From assembly GCA_030674185.1 (NCBI GenBank), contig JAPXFY010000031.1, forward strand, positions 34,102,039 through 34,166,038: DNA of 64,000 bases. Direction: 5' to 3'. The DNA is from Monoplex corrugatus. Its lineage: Eukaryota; Mollusca; Gastropoda; Littorinimorpha; Ranellidae. A program made the translations under genes and the position numbers. Positions 9,698 through 20,186 of this stretch are shown here, one piece after another. How positions within the stretch are numbered: position 1 is the first letter of the stretch; each line of letters starts with the position of its first letter. The notes under the pieces were generated by a model. It had not been told where the DNA came from. It saw nothing but the letters and a program-made list of their open reading frames with translations, and ran no database searches.

Positions 9698-10726
9698 TTA
9701 TTGGCCCTGAAAAGGGCCGTATTTTGCATTAGGAGTGCTGCTACTCGAAACCGATGTCCACGTCATCCAGGTTGAGGGTGCTGTAGGTAGAGGGGCCAGC
9801 AGACAGACGGGTCTTCTTGGGGGTGCGCTTCCGTGGGGACTGCCTGACACGAACTGGACTGTCCAGCAGGTACTCCAAGGGGTCAGGCCGCACGGGGATG
9901 GCGGGAGGGTTCGAAGGCTGGATGCACGTAGGGGTGGGGCCATGGCAGCAGCGGCGTCCACATGTTTCACCACCTTCCACACCTCGTCCTCAAGGGCCTT
10001 GGTCCTGGCCTGGTCCAGGGGTTCGGCCCGAGCCGCCATGGCATTCCAAAAGTGGGATTTGGTGGTGGGCATACGTGCGACCATGCGGTCCACCTCCCCC
10101 TTCAGGTACTCACAGTACTCTGCCATGGCAGTCATATCCGGATGCTTGGAGGCTGGCCTTTGACCCGCAGATGCAGAAGTGGTGGCAGCTTGAGTGGACA
10201 TGGCTGTAGCTGCAGGCACAGGACAACTTGGGCCAGCCAACTCGGGGTCCAAGCCGGTACTTGAAGCAGAACCTCTTCTCCGCTTTCCTCCACCCATGGT
10301 CTTGGGGGAGATCTCATGGATGAAGGGGAGCATAAACCCCATCCTTGTTTCCAGAGATTGTAGTCCTGCAGAGAGGGAGGCACTGGAACCACTCTTGGAG
10401 CGTGCCTTCTTGGCCCGAGCAAGCATGGTTCTCATCGACTTGTACCATGCGGCCAAAACTTGCGGCGTCACTCCCAGTATGTCTGCAAGATACTTCCACT
10501 CCCGCTTCCTTCTAGGGTAGTCCTTGTAGTCTGGCTCGTTCTTGTCGTATATGTAGGGCCGTTGCTTCAGGAACTCTATGGCCAGGTCCCTCTGCTCTTC
10601 AGTCAGGTTGACTCTGACTGCTTTCCTCTTTCCTTTGCCTTTCTGGGGTAGGGTAGGCTCACGCTCTACCAGCTCCTCCACGTCCTCAACCGCAGACAGT
10701 GACGCCTCGGATTCAGAAGAATCCAT
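9698..10726 (-). CDS. Harbinger MADF/Myb-like DNA-binding protein, probable C-terminal frameshift
   Basis: 342 codons. After an acidic N-terminus and a basic KGKGKRKAVRV stretch, residues about 40-105 form a MADF/Myb-SANT-like domain (LAIEFLKQRPYIYDKN, DYPRRKREWKYLADILG, VLAAWYKSMRTMLARA). PIF/Harbinger elements encode such a protein to bring the nuclease to the DNA ends and nucleus. A Ser/Ala-rich linker follows. The last 65-70 residues look out of frame: a different frame over 9,743-9,930 gives plausible sequence (DPLEYLLDSPVRVRQSPRK, then STLNLDDVDIGFE and a stop at about 9,741), suggesting a one-nucleotide shift near 9,930-9,945. Confidence 0.85.
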   Translation of the reverse strand: MDSSESEASLSAVEDVEELVEREPTLPQKGKGKRKAVRVNLTEEQRDLAIEFLKQRPYIYDKNEPDYKDYPRRKREWKYLADILGVTPQVLAAWYKSMRTMLARAKKARSKSGSSASLSAGLQSLETRMGFMLPFIHEISPKTMGGGKRRRGSASSTGLDPELAGPSCPVPAATAMSTQAATTSASAGQRPASKHPDMTAMAEYCEYLKGEVDRMVARMPTTKSHFWNAMAARAEPLDQARTKALEDEVWKVVKHVDAAAAMAPPLRASSLRTLPPSPCGLTPWSTCWTVQFVSGSPHGSAPPRRPVCLLAPLPTAPSTWMTWTSVSSSSTPNAKYGPFQGQ

Positions 10727-10811
10727 GGTAGCGATGAAAATGGAGAAAAATTCAGTCGTGGACTCCAGTAGCAGCTCAAAATGAATGAGAGTTGTCAGTA
10801 AAACTCCCGCC

Positions 10812-10818
10812 TTTTATA
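10812..10818 (-). promoter_or_regulatory. TATA box of the MADF/Myb-like gene
   Basis: TATAAAA on the minus strand, about 86 bp upstream of the ATG at 10,724-10,726, mirroring the TATA box of the convergent nuclease gene. Confidence 0.6.
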
Positions 10819-10839
10819 CTGTTCCAACGGCGACTGACC

Positions 10840-11260
10840 AAGTTGCGAAAGCGGTTGGCATGCGAGACAACTGCCTAGGCCACTAGTTGGCAAGCAGTTG
10901 TCTATCAGCGCAACCGCACAGCGAGCGAGCGGGACACGCCGTGAAGCGTGCCACGTCTGCCACGCTGGCCTTGGCTTTGGCGCCAATTCGTATAGGTTGC
11001 CTCACGAGGCAACAGATACAACTGTGTGTGAACGCTCTGCCAACCGCAGGCAACCGCAAAACAGTTGCCTTGCACCTCGAAGTTTTCGGTTTGATCTATC
11101 AACTATTTGGACATGACAACTGCCGAGTCAACTGGAATCGGGAAAATCCAAAAAGGTGACAACTGCAGACAACTGCAGACAACTGCTAGGCCACAACGTG
11201 GCAACAAGTTGCCAAACCTGCCAACTGCCGTTGTTGCCTAGTTAGTTGCCTTCGTGTAAA
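10840..11260. promoter_or_regulatory. right subterminal array of CAACTG/CAGTTG motifs
   Basis: About ten CAACTG/CAGTTG hexamers in roughly 420 bp, including three in direct tandem as GACAACTGCA units near 11,159-11,187. It mirrors the left subterminal array. Confidence 0.6.
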
Positions 11261-11267
11261 CGAAGCA
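11233..11267 (-). repeat. Harbinger right terminal inverted repeat
   Basis: Reverse-complement match of 7,261-7,295, abutting the TTA target duplication at 11,268-11,270. Confidence 0.92.
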
Positions 11268-11270
11268 TTA

Positions 11271-13350
11271 AAGGCCTAACATCCGATCCAATGGATCGGG
11301 ACGCATGCGCATTGAGTGTAGGCGTGGCTTTTCTAAATAAGGCAATGCACGTGGTCGGCAGCTGTAAACAAAAACTGTGCTAGAAGCAACTTTTCTTCTG
11401 CCTCACCCCCACCCTGCACTCACCAGCCCTGTGCAGTTTCTCTGGTACTACCAACCCCTGACCCAAGGCACTGTCCCCGTACATTTTACAAGTTTTTAGC
11501 GGTCTCACAACACGCACTACTATTACCCCAGTCCCACACAGCCATCTGGTTATGAGGTTGTGTGTTTCTACTGTAAACTGTCTGGCCATGACCCTCTCTC
11601 CAGCAGCTGCCCTTCTACTTTGCCCCCACACAGTCCTAATCTCAACCCCCCCCCCCCCCCATCTGTGTGTGTGTGTGTGTGTGTGAAGTAACGCAATGAA
11701 AAAAATTAGTTGCTTCTGGTGTCTTCTCGTTTCTGCTACTATGCTTGTGATGTTCATCGATTGATTAATTGTATTTTCCATTTCATATATATGTCGAAAA
11801 ACTCGTGATGCTAACTCAAAGCGGCAAACTACTTGAAATTCTGATGATTAATTATCCTGCAAAATTCTAAGAGAGATGGGGGGAACGGTACGCGCGGGAA
11901 GGCAGGGTTTCCTGGTCAAACAGACTCGGTTACCACGCGATATAGGAGGTCCCACAGGGGGCACATTCCACTGAGAAAGACTTGCAAAGAGGAAAGTATT
12001 AGACTCACTTGACACTAAACGCATTGTTTATCCCCTGCACAGCCTCTCACGGCGGGAAAGAAAAACAACCCGCAGGAAATGAAGCTGCAAGGTCGCCGTC
12101 TGTCTTCTGCCGCCAGTTAGGCCTATCTTACCGCGCTCAAACTTTCTTGCAGAGAATGTAGATGTGTGCTTATTTTGTGTTGTATTAAATGAAATAAATC
12201 GTTGTAGTTCTCAGTGTTGGATATAAACATAGAAGAGAAAGAACTAGTTGGATAAATGTAATCGTGGCTGGAATGGCAGCGTGCACGTGATATAGTACTA
12301 TCTCATGTGACTGTGTGTTGTACTGACACCGTAGGTACTATACTCTTTGCTGACACTAGTGACTGTGTGACTAGGTTGATGACAGCAGGTCTATGTCACT
12401 GACATATCTTGACACATCATCACAGTTACGCCCGATGCTTCTAGACCCACTTCATGTCGTCCTTTTATCCTGTTGGGCTTTTTCACATTTGGCAGGTGTA
12501 GGATTTTACAGGGCAGTATGTACATTAGGCCTATAGACGTTCTCACATCTGGTACCAGTGAGTTTCAGTGTTGATATCAGTAGATATACAGAGAGAGGGC
12601 AAGCCAGACAAAACAGCTGCCTCATTGTTTTGGAGCCGTGATGCTTTACAGTAGTCTAAATCCTCAGCAGTGGACTGGCAGTGGATATGTTCATGTTTTA
12701 ACAGTCAGGCTCTAGGCTATATCCAGTTTATTTATCAAAGAAATCAGTATATGGTATTGTTTGACAAAAGTGTAGTAGTGGTAGTGCTGAGTTTGTGAAA
12801 TCATGTCAGACTGTGTGTGCTGTTGCTGGTGTGAAATTTGAATCCCCCAGCCCTATCGATAAACCAGACTTCGGTAAAGGCTGTTATCACCAGAGGTCAG
12901 TGTTGCTTTTATTTACTCCTCAGATGTGTGTGTGTGTGTGTGTGTTCAGGCAGCATGACTGTTTTGCTTTGCAATTTCCTTCCACGTGCTTTTCTATTTT
13001 CGGTGGATGTGCCAATCAAGTTACCGTAGCTCCGCCCCTATACCTTCGATTCGGATTTTATTTTCCAAATAAAAGCACACAACCACACTTTTTGTTACAA
13101 AGATTATAACTAACTAAAAGCAATGCTTGATAATTAAGTCTGTGCCAAAAATGAGCGATGTAGATTCCCTCTAGTTCGAGTAATCTGCGTTTAATTGAGA
13201 GCAGACAGCGTGTGTTACCCCGCCGACGGTTTGAATTCAAGTGACTTCGCTGCAGCCTCCCGCCTTATATACTCCTGTTGTGTCTTTAAGTGGATTCAGT
13301 GAGCTGGACGACGTTGAATAAATCTGACTATCCTAAGATTCTTGACCTTA
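11271..13350. other. no gene recognised; simple repeats only
   Basis: Contains a poly-C plus (GT)n tract at about 11,647-11,685 and a (GT)n tract at about 12,927-12,945. No supported gene, TIR pair or long reading frame was recognised. Confidence 0.6.
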
Positions 13351-13359
13351 TTTTTGTTG

Positions 13360-13848
13360 GGTAAAAGTGCATTTTAGGTGCGTAAATTATTGGACCCAAT
13401 ATACAACAATAATACGTTATACAACAATAATACGTTAATACTTACGTTCGTAGCAGATTTATACGTTCGCAGCAGATTTATAGCGGATAATTGTCAGCTA
13501 TAGTCTTTAGGATGGCAAGAAACATGTCCTCGTGACGAAACCTGTTGCGAAAAACGAATTGATGGAGATAGGATGGGAAGAGATCACGGGATGTGCCGAA
13601 CTGTCTGCGCAATTTTCGTTTGGCGCGCATCCACATATTCTCGACGTGTTCGTAGCAGATTTATAGCGGATAATTGACCGTAAATGTACAATAATTTCCG
13701 GTACCACAGCAGACAACCGGAACGGAAGTAATATGGCTGACCACTCGTGCTTATAAGTAATGATTCATTATTGCTAAATGGGTCAAATTCAGTGGGGAAA
13801 TAATTTACGCACCTAAAATAATTTACGCACCTAAAATGCACTTTTACC
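13360..13848. mobile_element. non-autonomous TIR element (MITE), 489 bp, 9-bp target duplication
   Basis: Terminal inverted repeats of 32 bp (13,360-13,391 and 13,817-13,848) match perfectly by eye, and the 9-bp sequence TTTTTGTTG occurs directly outside both ends (13,351-13,359 and 13,849-13,857). A 9-bp duplication points to the Mutator-like superfamily (inference), although the TIR differs from that of the Mutator-like element at 57,235. The right end carries an extra tandem copy of the inner TIR part. Internally, GTAGCAGATTTATA-type segments with GCGGATAATTG occur near 13,448-13,494 and 13,650-13,676. It has no transposase. Confidence 0.88.
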
Positions 13849-13857
13849 TTTTTGTTG

Positions 13858-15325
13858 TACATATTTTGTTGTGGCACTAGCAGTATTTTCGATTCTGTGT
13901 TTGTGCTGATTCCATTTGAGTTTGAGTTTGTTTCCTACAGTGAGTAACTAAGGTTGGCAGTTACTGTTTTCTGTCGTATCTGTAGGCTATAGGCCCTACG
14001 TGATTATTATTTATAATAGGTATGTCACAATCGGCGATTACGCGTGCGCGAAAACTGTAGCGGAAGACTTACCGGCGTGGCGGCACATGTGAGAGGGTAG
14101 ACAAACAATCGCTGTTTGTTTCGTTAATGTATTCATGATGATGATGAATACCGAAGTCCGTACTTTTCCCATGATGACCTGGTTATTTTCACGAGCTTCC
14201 TCTGATTTGCTGACGTGGCGGTGGTGGTGTGACTTGTGTGTGCGGCCATATCTCCCAAACTTAGTTATGGGTATGATTGTTAGTATCAAATAAAGTGACC
14301 ACCAATAAGAACATGCATTTTCCTACCTATGTGTAAAATTTGGTGCAGATATTATTTTGTTAAACCGTTTTACGCCATATTACAGATAGTGGGTGTAGTG
14401 ACTGTTGTTATTGCCTTCGGCGACCGTTGTTTACAACGGCCGTCAGGCTTATCTGTGCCGATTCACCGTTTTCTTTTGGTCATACCAGCTGAACCTGTTG
14501 GAGTTAAAACTTCATTTTTCACAACATAGGCCTATAAGATAATGCATTTGTAACTTACTGTGTAAAATTTGGTGAACAAATTTTAAGCATTTATAACTCG
14601 AAATACAAGCTTCAGTTTGACGCTGGTTGTCAGTCTAGATCTAGTAGATGACTCGGCAAACTGCAGCAATGGGCAGTCAAACTTCAAAGGTCTGCTACCC
14701 CTCATTATCAGCTTCTAGACTTCTGGACTTTAGATTGTCAGATTGGATAAGATTAAAACTCGCACGACTAGGCAAGTTTAAAAGAATTCAGTTATGTAGT
14801 TTGGAAAAATAGAAAAAATGAAAAAAACGGAACCTAGATCTAGTGTATGTTGTGGCTTATTGGTCAAGTGAAGAATCGTATGATAATGCAGTGGACTATG
14901 ACATTCCAAAATTTTCTCTGGCTTGTGATGTTATATTTGGAGGCCTTGTCTTGTCATGAATCCATTTCAATTCTGTACTATTATTACCATCTGGCACAAC
15001 AAACCCATATCACTCCTGCCTGTCTGATATAGAACTGATGCATCAGCCACAGCAAAACCAGACAGGACATACAAAATCAAATACTGTTCTGTCTTCCTAT
15101 TCTCCTTTGCTACACATTACAAGGTCTGGTGTCCACATGCTTCAGCTATGCTTAGTAACATTTAAGTAACTCCTGGCTGCACTGTCATAAAAACAGTCCA
15201 TACATGCACAACACAGCATTTTACATGGTTTAGTTCATAAACCATACATTCCATGGCAGATTTTTTTTTCTGAATTACTCAGTGTTTTTGTTTTGTAAAG
15301 AAATACCAAGAGATTTTGTTATCTC

Positions 15326-15328
<3 letters not shown>
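13858..15328. other. no gene recognised
   Basis: AT-rich intergenic DNA. Short reading frames show no recognisable domain, and no repeat pair was noticed. Confidence 0.5.

Positions 15329-15378
<50 letters not shown>
15329..15378. repeat. (GT)n microsatellite
   Basis: About 50 bp of uninterrupted GT. Confidence 0.97.
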
Positions 15379-15380
<2 letters not shown>

Positions 15381-15544
15381 TATACTGACAATGCATACTT
15401 TCATGTACATTATTTAACGTGAATCATAATGCTGAAAAAGTAAAGTTGAGAAGAATATATAGGGGTCCTATTTGCTATCTTGGTGTTGTATTTTGCTTCA
15501 TAGGATAAGTGAACAAATGACAGGTATGTAGTATTATGTTGGTG

Positions 15545-15785
15545 TCACTGATGGGGGTGTCAAGGGCTGTTTCAGTATATCTCCTTCTTCTGGAAAATCT
15601 GGTAGAAATTTTCTTTCCTGTCATTCTTTTTCTTTGCCTTGATTTTGTCCTTTGTCATATCTTCCTTTTTCATTTTCTGTCTTGCTGATCCATTCACCTG
15701 GTAAGTTTTCCATAAAGCCTCTTTGAATTGATAATAGGATACATAATTAATGAATTGTATTTTTTAGCTGTAAGTAGGTATTCCA
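15545..15785 (+). repeat. dispersed repeat, copy 2 (matches 330-600)
   Basis: Aligned by eye with 330-600; the clearest blocks are TTCATTTTCTGTCTTGCTGA with TCCATTCACCTG (15,669-15,701) and ATTGATAAT-GGATACAT (15,727-15,744). It abuts the left end of the DIRS element. Confidence 0.65.
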
Positions 15786-15816
15786 AAGTGCTCTTCGCGG
15801 GCGGCGAAAAGTACGG

Positions 15817-16120
15817 CAAAAGGAAATTTTCCTTCTAAAATTACGTTTAATCTAACATACTTACCGTGGCTCACAAATGCAAGAAGCGGCAGCGGTTTGC
15901 CAATTCTGCCTCGTAACAATAAAGTCCGAAGGGACAGTAACTCTGAGAGTGTCTACGTCTTGCGCATGCGCAGGTGCTCTTCCTCTTTTCGAGGAGACCT
16001 TGACCTTGACCCTGACTGTGGCTAGAAGGAACCAGGAAGGCGGGAGGTCGGGAGGGACTCTGCGTGAGCCACGGTAAGTATGTTAGATTAAACGTAATTT
16101 TAGAAGGAAAATTTCCTTTT
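15817..16120. repeat. DIRS terminal inverted-repeat/complementary region
   Basis: Two arms of about 57 bp (15,817-15,874 and 16,064-16,120) are reverse complements of each other by eye, separated by about 189 bp. In addition a TACCGTGGCTCACAAATGCA segment occurs in direct orientation at 15,862 and 16,135. Inverted terminal repeats plus an internal complementary region are known in DIRS elements, where they are thought to template completion of the circular DNA intermediate; equating this structure with that region is inference. Confidence 0.75.
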
Positions 16121-16187
16121 AATTACACATACTATACCGTGGCTCACAAATGCAGAATAGCACTACCCGGATGGAGGGCTTACCTGG

Positions 16188-17330
16188 TTAACGCCTGGAG
16201 GAATGGCAGGAGTCAGGGCATGTGGCTGAGATGGGGTGTTGGGCCACCACAGCGGAAGCGATACCCCTGGACCCATCTTCGCGCAGACGGGAGACGTCGC
16301 GCAGGTAGAACTGGATGAAAGTGCCCGGGGAACGCCAGTACGCGGCGTCTAGGACGTTTTGGATGCTGGCATTGTGGATGACTGCCAGCGAAGAAGCCCA
16401 TGCTCTGATCTCATGGGGCCTTGGGGAGAAGACAGCTAGCTCGGCGCTCGACCTGGCATACGCAGCCTTGATGACTTCCCTCAGCCATCGAGAGATGGAC
16501 GTGCGTCTAATGTCCTTTCTATAGTTTTCGTTGTAAGAGAGAAAAAGGTGGCGCCGCTGCTGGCGAGAAGATTTCGTCCGCTTTCTGTACGCTCACAGTG
16601 CGCGAACCGGGCAGAGAGTGCGATCCTCGTCGTCCGGAGCGAGGATAGACGTGAGGGGATGGATGTGGATGGCCGGCGAAGGAGAACCTGGAGACTGGTT
16701 CTTGGCCAAGAATTCCGGGAGTAGGCGGAGAGACATCGAGCCATCAGGTTCGAGAGCAACATCTCCGGGGAGACCACTAAGGGCGTGCACTTCGCTGCAG
16801 CGCCTCCCCGATGCGAGAGAGACGAGAAAGGCCGTCTTGAAAGAGATGAACTTCAGGGAACACTCCCTGATGGGTTCGTAAGGGGGGAGTCTAAGGGATG
16901 AGAGGACGAGAAAGAGATCCCACGCCGGGGTTCGGCGGGGGTTCCTGGCTTCCTGGAGAGAAGCCCCTCTGACGAGATTCCGCAATAGAGGATCGTGCTC
17001 AAAGGACGGACCACCCAACTGACGGATGGTGGTGCAGATGGCCGCCCTGTGGACCTTCACTGAGGATGCGGAAAGCTTTTTCTCTGTGGACAGAAAGCCG
17101 AGGTAGTTGGCCAACTGCAAGCGAGAGGGTGAATGGGGTGACACCTCATTTGAGGTGCACCAAGAGACCCAGCCATTCCAGTGGGCATTGTACACCCCCT
17201 GTGTGCCCGGCCTGTGAGCTTGCTGCACAAGGCCGATTACGGCCGGGGACAGGCCTAATGAAGACATCGAGTCCCGCACAGCATCCAGGCGTGAAGGTTT
17301 AGAACGTCTGGATTGCCGTGCGGAATGCCT
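16188..17330 (-). pseudogene. DIRS tyrosine recombinase with one premature stop
   Basis: The recombinase uses a different frame from reverse transcriptase. Its N-terminal domain is recognisable at GLVQQAHRPGTQGVYNAHW and WVSWC; the catalytic domain shows SGRRCSEVHAL (first catalytic Arg), PHEIRAWASSL (His-x-x-Arg) near 16,405 and TFIQFYLRDVS (nucleophilic Tyr) near 16,306. A TGA at 16,593-16,595 interrupts it, but the same frame continues without a shift for 135 more codons to a TAA at 16,188-16,190. The stop lies where an Arg is plausible, consistent with a CGA to TGA change. The enzyme would integrate the circular cDNA without target duplication. Confidence 0.85.
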
Positions 17331-19118
17331 GACCTGGGTTGGAGGATGGAGCGGCTCGATACCGCGAGTTTTATTGGCGGCACATGGGACAGGTGCAGAA
17401 GTTCTGGGTACCATGCCTGTGCTGGCCATTTGGGTGCGACAAGGATTAATGTCGCTGCGTCCTCCCTGGCTTTCCTCAGCACTTTCCCCATAATGGGGAA
17501 CGGGGGAAAGGCATAGCCGATGAGGTTCGACCATGGAATGGATAGGGCATCTACAGCCCAGGCCGCTGGGTCCGGAACTGGAGAGACGTACAAAGGGAGG
17601 CGGTGATTGAACCTGGTGGCAAAGAGGTCCACGTGTGGTTTGAACCATGCTGCCCATACCGAGGGAAGAATCATGTGGGATCTGCTGAGAGAGTCCGCAA
17701 GTATGTTGATCTTCCCCGGGACATGCTTTGCTGAGAGCTGAATCGAGTGTTCCTCGCACCAGATGAGGAGCTGTTCCGCTCTCCGAGACAAGGAGTGGGA
17801 GCGGGCGCCCCCTTGCTTGTTGATGTAACAAGCTACTGTGGTGTTGTCCGTGTTGATGCGGACATGTTTTCCCTTCAGAAAGGGGAGAAACTCCCCGAGT
17901 GCCAGGCAAACTGCCTCCAGTTCCAACATGTTTATGTGGCAGGGCATGAGGTCGGTCGACCACCGACCTGCGGCTGTCAGCGTGCCGACATGGGCTCCCC
18001 ACCCGGAGGTGGACGCGTCCGTGAACAAGTGCTCCTGAGGAGGGGGCAGTGTGATGGGGACTCCCTGGGCCAGGCGTGACTGGGAGCGCCATTTGGTCAC
18101 TGCTGATATGAACCAAGGGCCCAGGTGGACCGGGAGGTCCCATGGCTGAAGCGACTGTGACCAACGCTTCCTGAAGCCGCGTTGGAATTGCCGCTTGAGA
18201 AGACGACCCAGTGGCACTAGGGGTGCCAGCGACTCCATAAGGCCCAGTAGGGAGGCCAGCTTCCTTGCTGGCGCTTGGAATTGGGGGAGCAGTTGGGCTA
18301 AGAGGCCCTGAAGGCGCAGTAAGCGCTGGGGAGACGGGGTGACCCTCCACTTGGATGTGTCGAAGGACATGCCCAGGAACTGGAATTGTTTGGAGGGAGT
18401 TAGGTCCGACTTCTCCTCGTTGCAGACAAAGCCCAGGTTGTGACAGAGTTGCAGGACCTGGGATGCTTGTTGCGCACACTGTTCTTTGGAGGAGGCGAGT
18501 AGAAGCCAATCGTCTAGATAGGCCTTGAGGCGGATGCCCTTCTCCCGAACATGCATGCAGAGTTCCCTCGCCACCTTCGTGAAGAGCCAAGGGGCGGGTG
18601 CCAGACCGAAGGGCAGTGCCCTGAATTGGAAGATCCGGTTCCTCCAGACGAATCTGAGGTACTTCCTGTCCCTGGGGTGAATGAGGAGATGGAAGTATGC
18701 ATCCTTGAGGTCGATGGATATCCCCCAGTCGCCCGGGTGCAAGGCCTCGCGGATGGACATAGGGGTCTCCATACGGAAATGGAGGACGCGGAGGAACCGG
18801 TTTAGGGAGGAGAGGTCCAGGACGGGCCTCCAGCCCCCCGAAGTTTTGGGGACCACAAAGATGCGTCCATAGAATCCCGGGGACGCAGCGAAGGAAACTT
18901 CCTCCGTAGCCCCCTTGGCTAACATCGAAAGAACCTCCTGATCCAGGGCCTGCGAGGCCGAGCGATCTTGAGGAAGTGCGAAAGCAGGGGGAGAGAGCGT
19001 GAGAGGAGCCTTCCTTGGGCCCCAAGGAAGGCGGAAACCCCGACCTGATCACCCGCAGGGCCCACGGGCTGGCGGGCAGCCTCTCCCACGCGTCGATGTG
19101 TCTGGAGAGACTGCCCAC
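17255..19118 (-). pseudogene. DIRS reverse transcriptase, RNase H and methyltransferase-like region
   Basis: The 556-codon frame at 17,255-18,925 holds RT motifs (FVVPKTSGGWRPVLDLSSLN, SIDLKDAYFHL, FRALPFGLAPAPWLF and the YLDDWLL active site), RNase H (FTDASTSGWGAHVG, LELEAVCLAL, INTDNTTVACY) and a C-terminal block (WFKPHVDLFATRFNHRLP, then IGYAFPPFPIM and ILVAPKWPAQAWYPEL) of the kind found after RNase H in DIRS polyproteins. Homology continues upstream of the nominal Met to about 19,040. There the frame shifts by one base in a GGGG run relative to the likely start at 19,118 (GSLSRHIDAWERL, then WALRVIRSGF). Confidence 0.9.
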
Positions 19119-19160
19119 AGGATCGCCCGTGGGGGGTGATGGCCTCAGGCCGGGGGTGAG

Positions 19161-20186
19161 TCATTGGGGGTTGGCCGGCTGAGAGGGAGCCGGCCTGCGG
19201 GCCTTAGGCCGGGCCACCGGCCTGCCCGAATGCTGTTGCGGTCTCCTGTGCCCTTGGGGCCTGGGATCGGCCCGAAACTTGGTGTGGGTGGGCCTGTTTG
19301 GCAGGTAGGCCGCTGGAGCCGGGCGCTTCACGGCAGGGCGAGAGGGCCTCGAATGGAGGGCGAGGTCCCTTTTTATGTCCGCCTGGTGCTTCAGGACGGC
19401 CTGAACATGGTTCCCGAAGAGGGAGCCCGGCTGGACGGGCACCGCGCGCAAGGAGGCCCTTGCCGACGGTGAGGTGGCAACCGAGGATGCCGCGAGAATG
19501 GCATCCCGCCTCGCCATGACGGCGTTCAGATACGTGCGTGCTTGCGATTCGGCCACGGATCTGAGCCCCTGCGCCATGGCCTGGATAAAGGCCACGATGG
19601 TTGCCTGGTCAGGCGCCTGGCGGAGCGTGAAGGACTGCTGGTTGGGGTCCTTCAGGGCTTCCCCATGGCCGCCCAAGAATGAGTCCAGGGCGGAGGTTGC
19701 CACCAGCCCCCGTCTCGCGTTCTCCTCCCATTCCGTCAAGCATTTCTCCGTGATGGAGATATGCTGCGGCTGGGCCCGAGAGCGATCGTTCACAAGGAGG
19801 AGGTTCTCCTGTGTGAGCGAGAGGGGAGCGTCAGGGATAGGCCCATGGGCCATGAAGGGCTTCCGCTGGAAGGGGAGCGGTGCCGGCTTCAGGAATTTCC
19901 TGAAGGGCAAGGCTCCCGGGAAGTCGGGCACAGATCCTGGAACGAAATCTTGTGCCTCTTTCCCCCTGGCGGTGTCCTGGGCTTGCCTGAGGCAGTCAGC
20001 CACCATGTCGGACTGTTTTAGCAAGGAGGCCCGTGGGGCTGAGGTAGGGTGAGCGCTGAATAGGCGCTCGGCCGAGCCAAGCTTGGGAGCCTTGGGCTCT
20101 GGCACAGTGGACACCGCCTCCGGTGTGAGTTGTGCCAGCCGGTCCATGGCATCCTGGAAGCAGAATGCCATGTGGGTTCTCAACAA
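19161..20186 (-). CDS. DIRS gag-like protein (probably N-terminally incomplete)
   Basis: 341 codons immediately upstream of pol. No enzymatic domain is recognisable. The central part is helical (TEWEENARRGLVATSALDSF, ALKDPNQQSFTLRQAPDQAT), and the last 80 residues are strongly basic and Pro/Arg-rich (KRPAPAAYLPNRP, PQGHRRPQQHSGRPVARPK), as in nucleic-acid-binding gag tails. Position and composition identify it as the DIRS first ORF. The first Met may be internal, because the element seems truncated on this side. Confidence 0.75.
   Translation of the reverse strand: MLRTHMAFCFQDAMDRLAQLTPEAVSTVPEPKAPKLGSAERLFSAHPTSAPRASLLKQSDMVADCLRQAQDTARGKEAQDFVPGSVPDFPGALPFRKFLKPAPLPFQRKPFMAHGPIPDAPLSLTQENLLLVNDRSRAQPQHISITEKCLTEWEENARRGLVATSALDSFLGGHGEALKDPNQQSFTLRQAPDQATIVAFIQAMAQGLRSVAESQARTYLNAVMARRDAILAASSVATSPSARASLRAVPVQPGSLFGNHVQAVLKHQADIKRDLALHSRPSRPAVKRPAPAAYLPNRPTHTKFRADPRPQGHRRPQQHSGRPVARPKARRPAPSQPANPQ

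Larger units (their letters stand above)
7261..11267 (+). mobile_element. PIF/Harbinger DNA transposon, complete, 4,007 bp
   Basis: Bounded by 35-bp imperfect terminal inverted repeats (7,261-7,295 and 11,233-11,267) and flanked by TTA on both sides (7,258-7,260 and 11,268-11,270), the 3-bp target duplication typical of the superfamily. It encodes both expected proteins: a HARBI1-like nuclease reading rightward and a MADF/Myb-like protein reading leftward, so the genes converge. Each has its own TATA box near a terminus. The two terminal zones are crowded with CAACTG/CAGTTG motifs. (AG)n and (GT)n/poly-G tracts separate the genes. Confidence 0.95.

Noticed and set aside
16593..19118. An 841-codon minus-strand frame across the DIRS element as one protein
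   Set aside because: Only its start (GSLSRHIDAWERL region) and its last part (tyrosine recombinase) are real coding; the middle is an out-of-frame shadow of reverse transcriptase.
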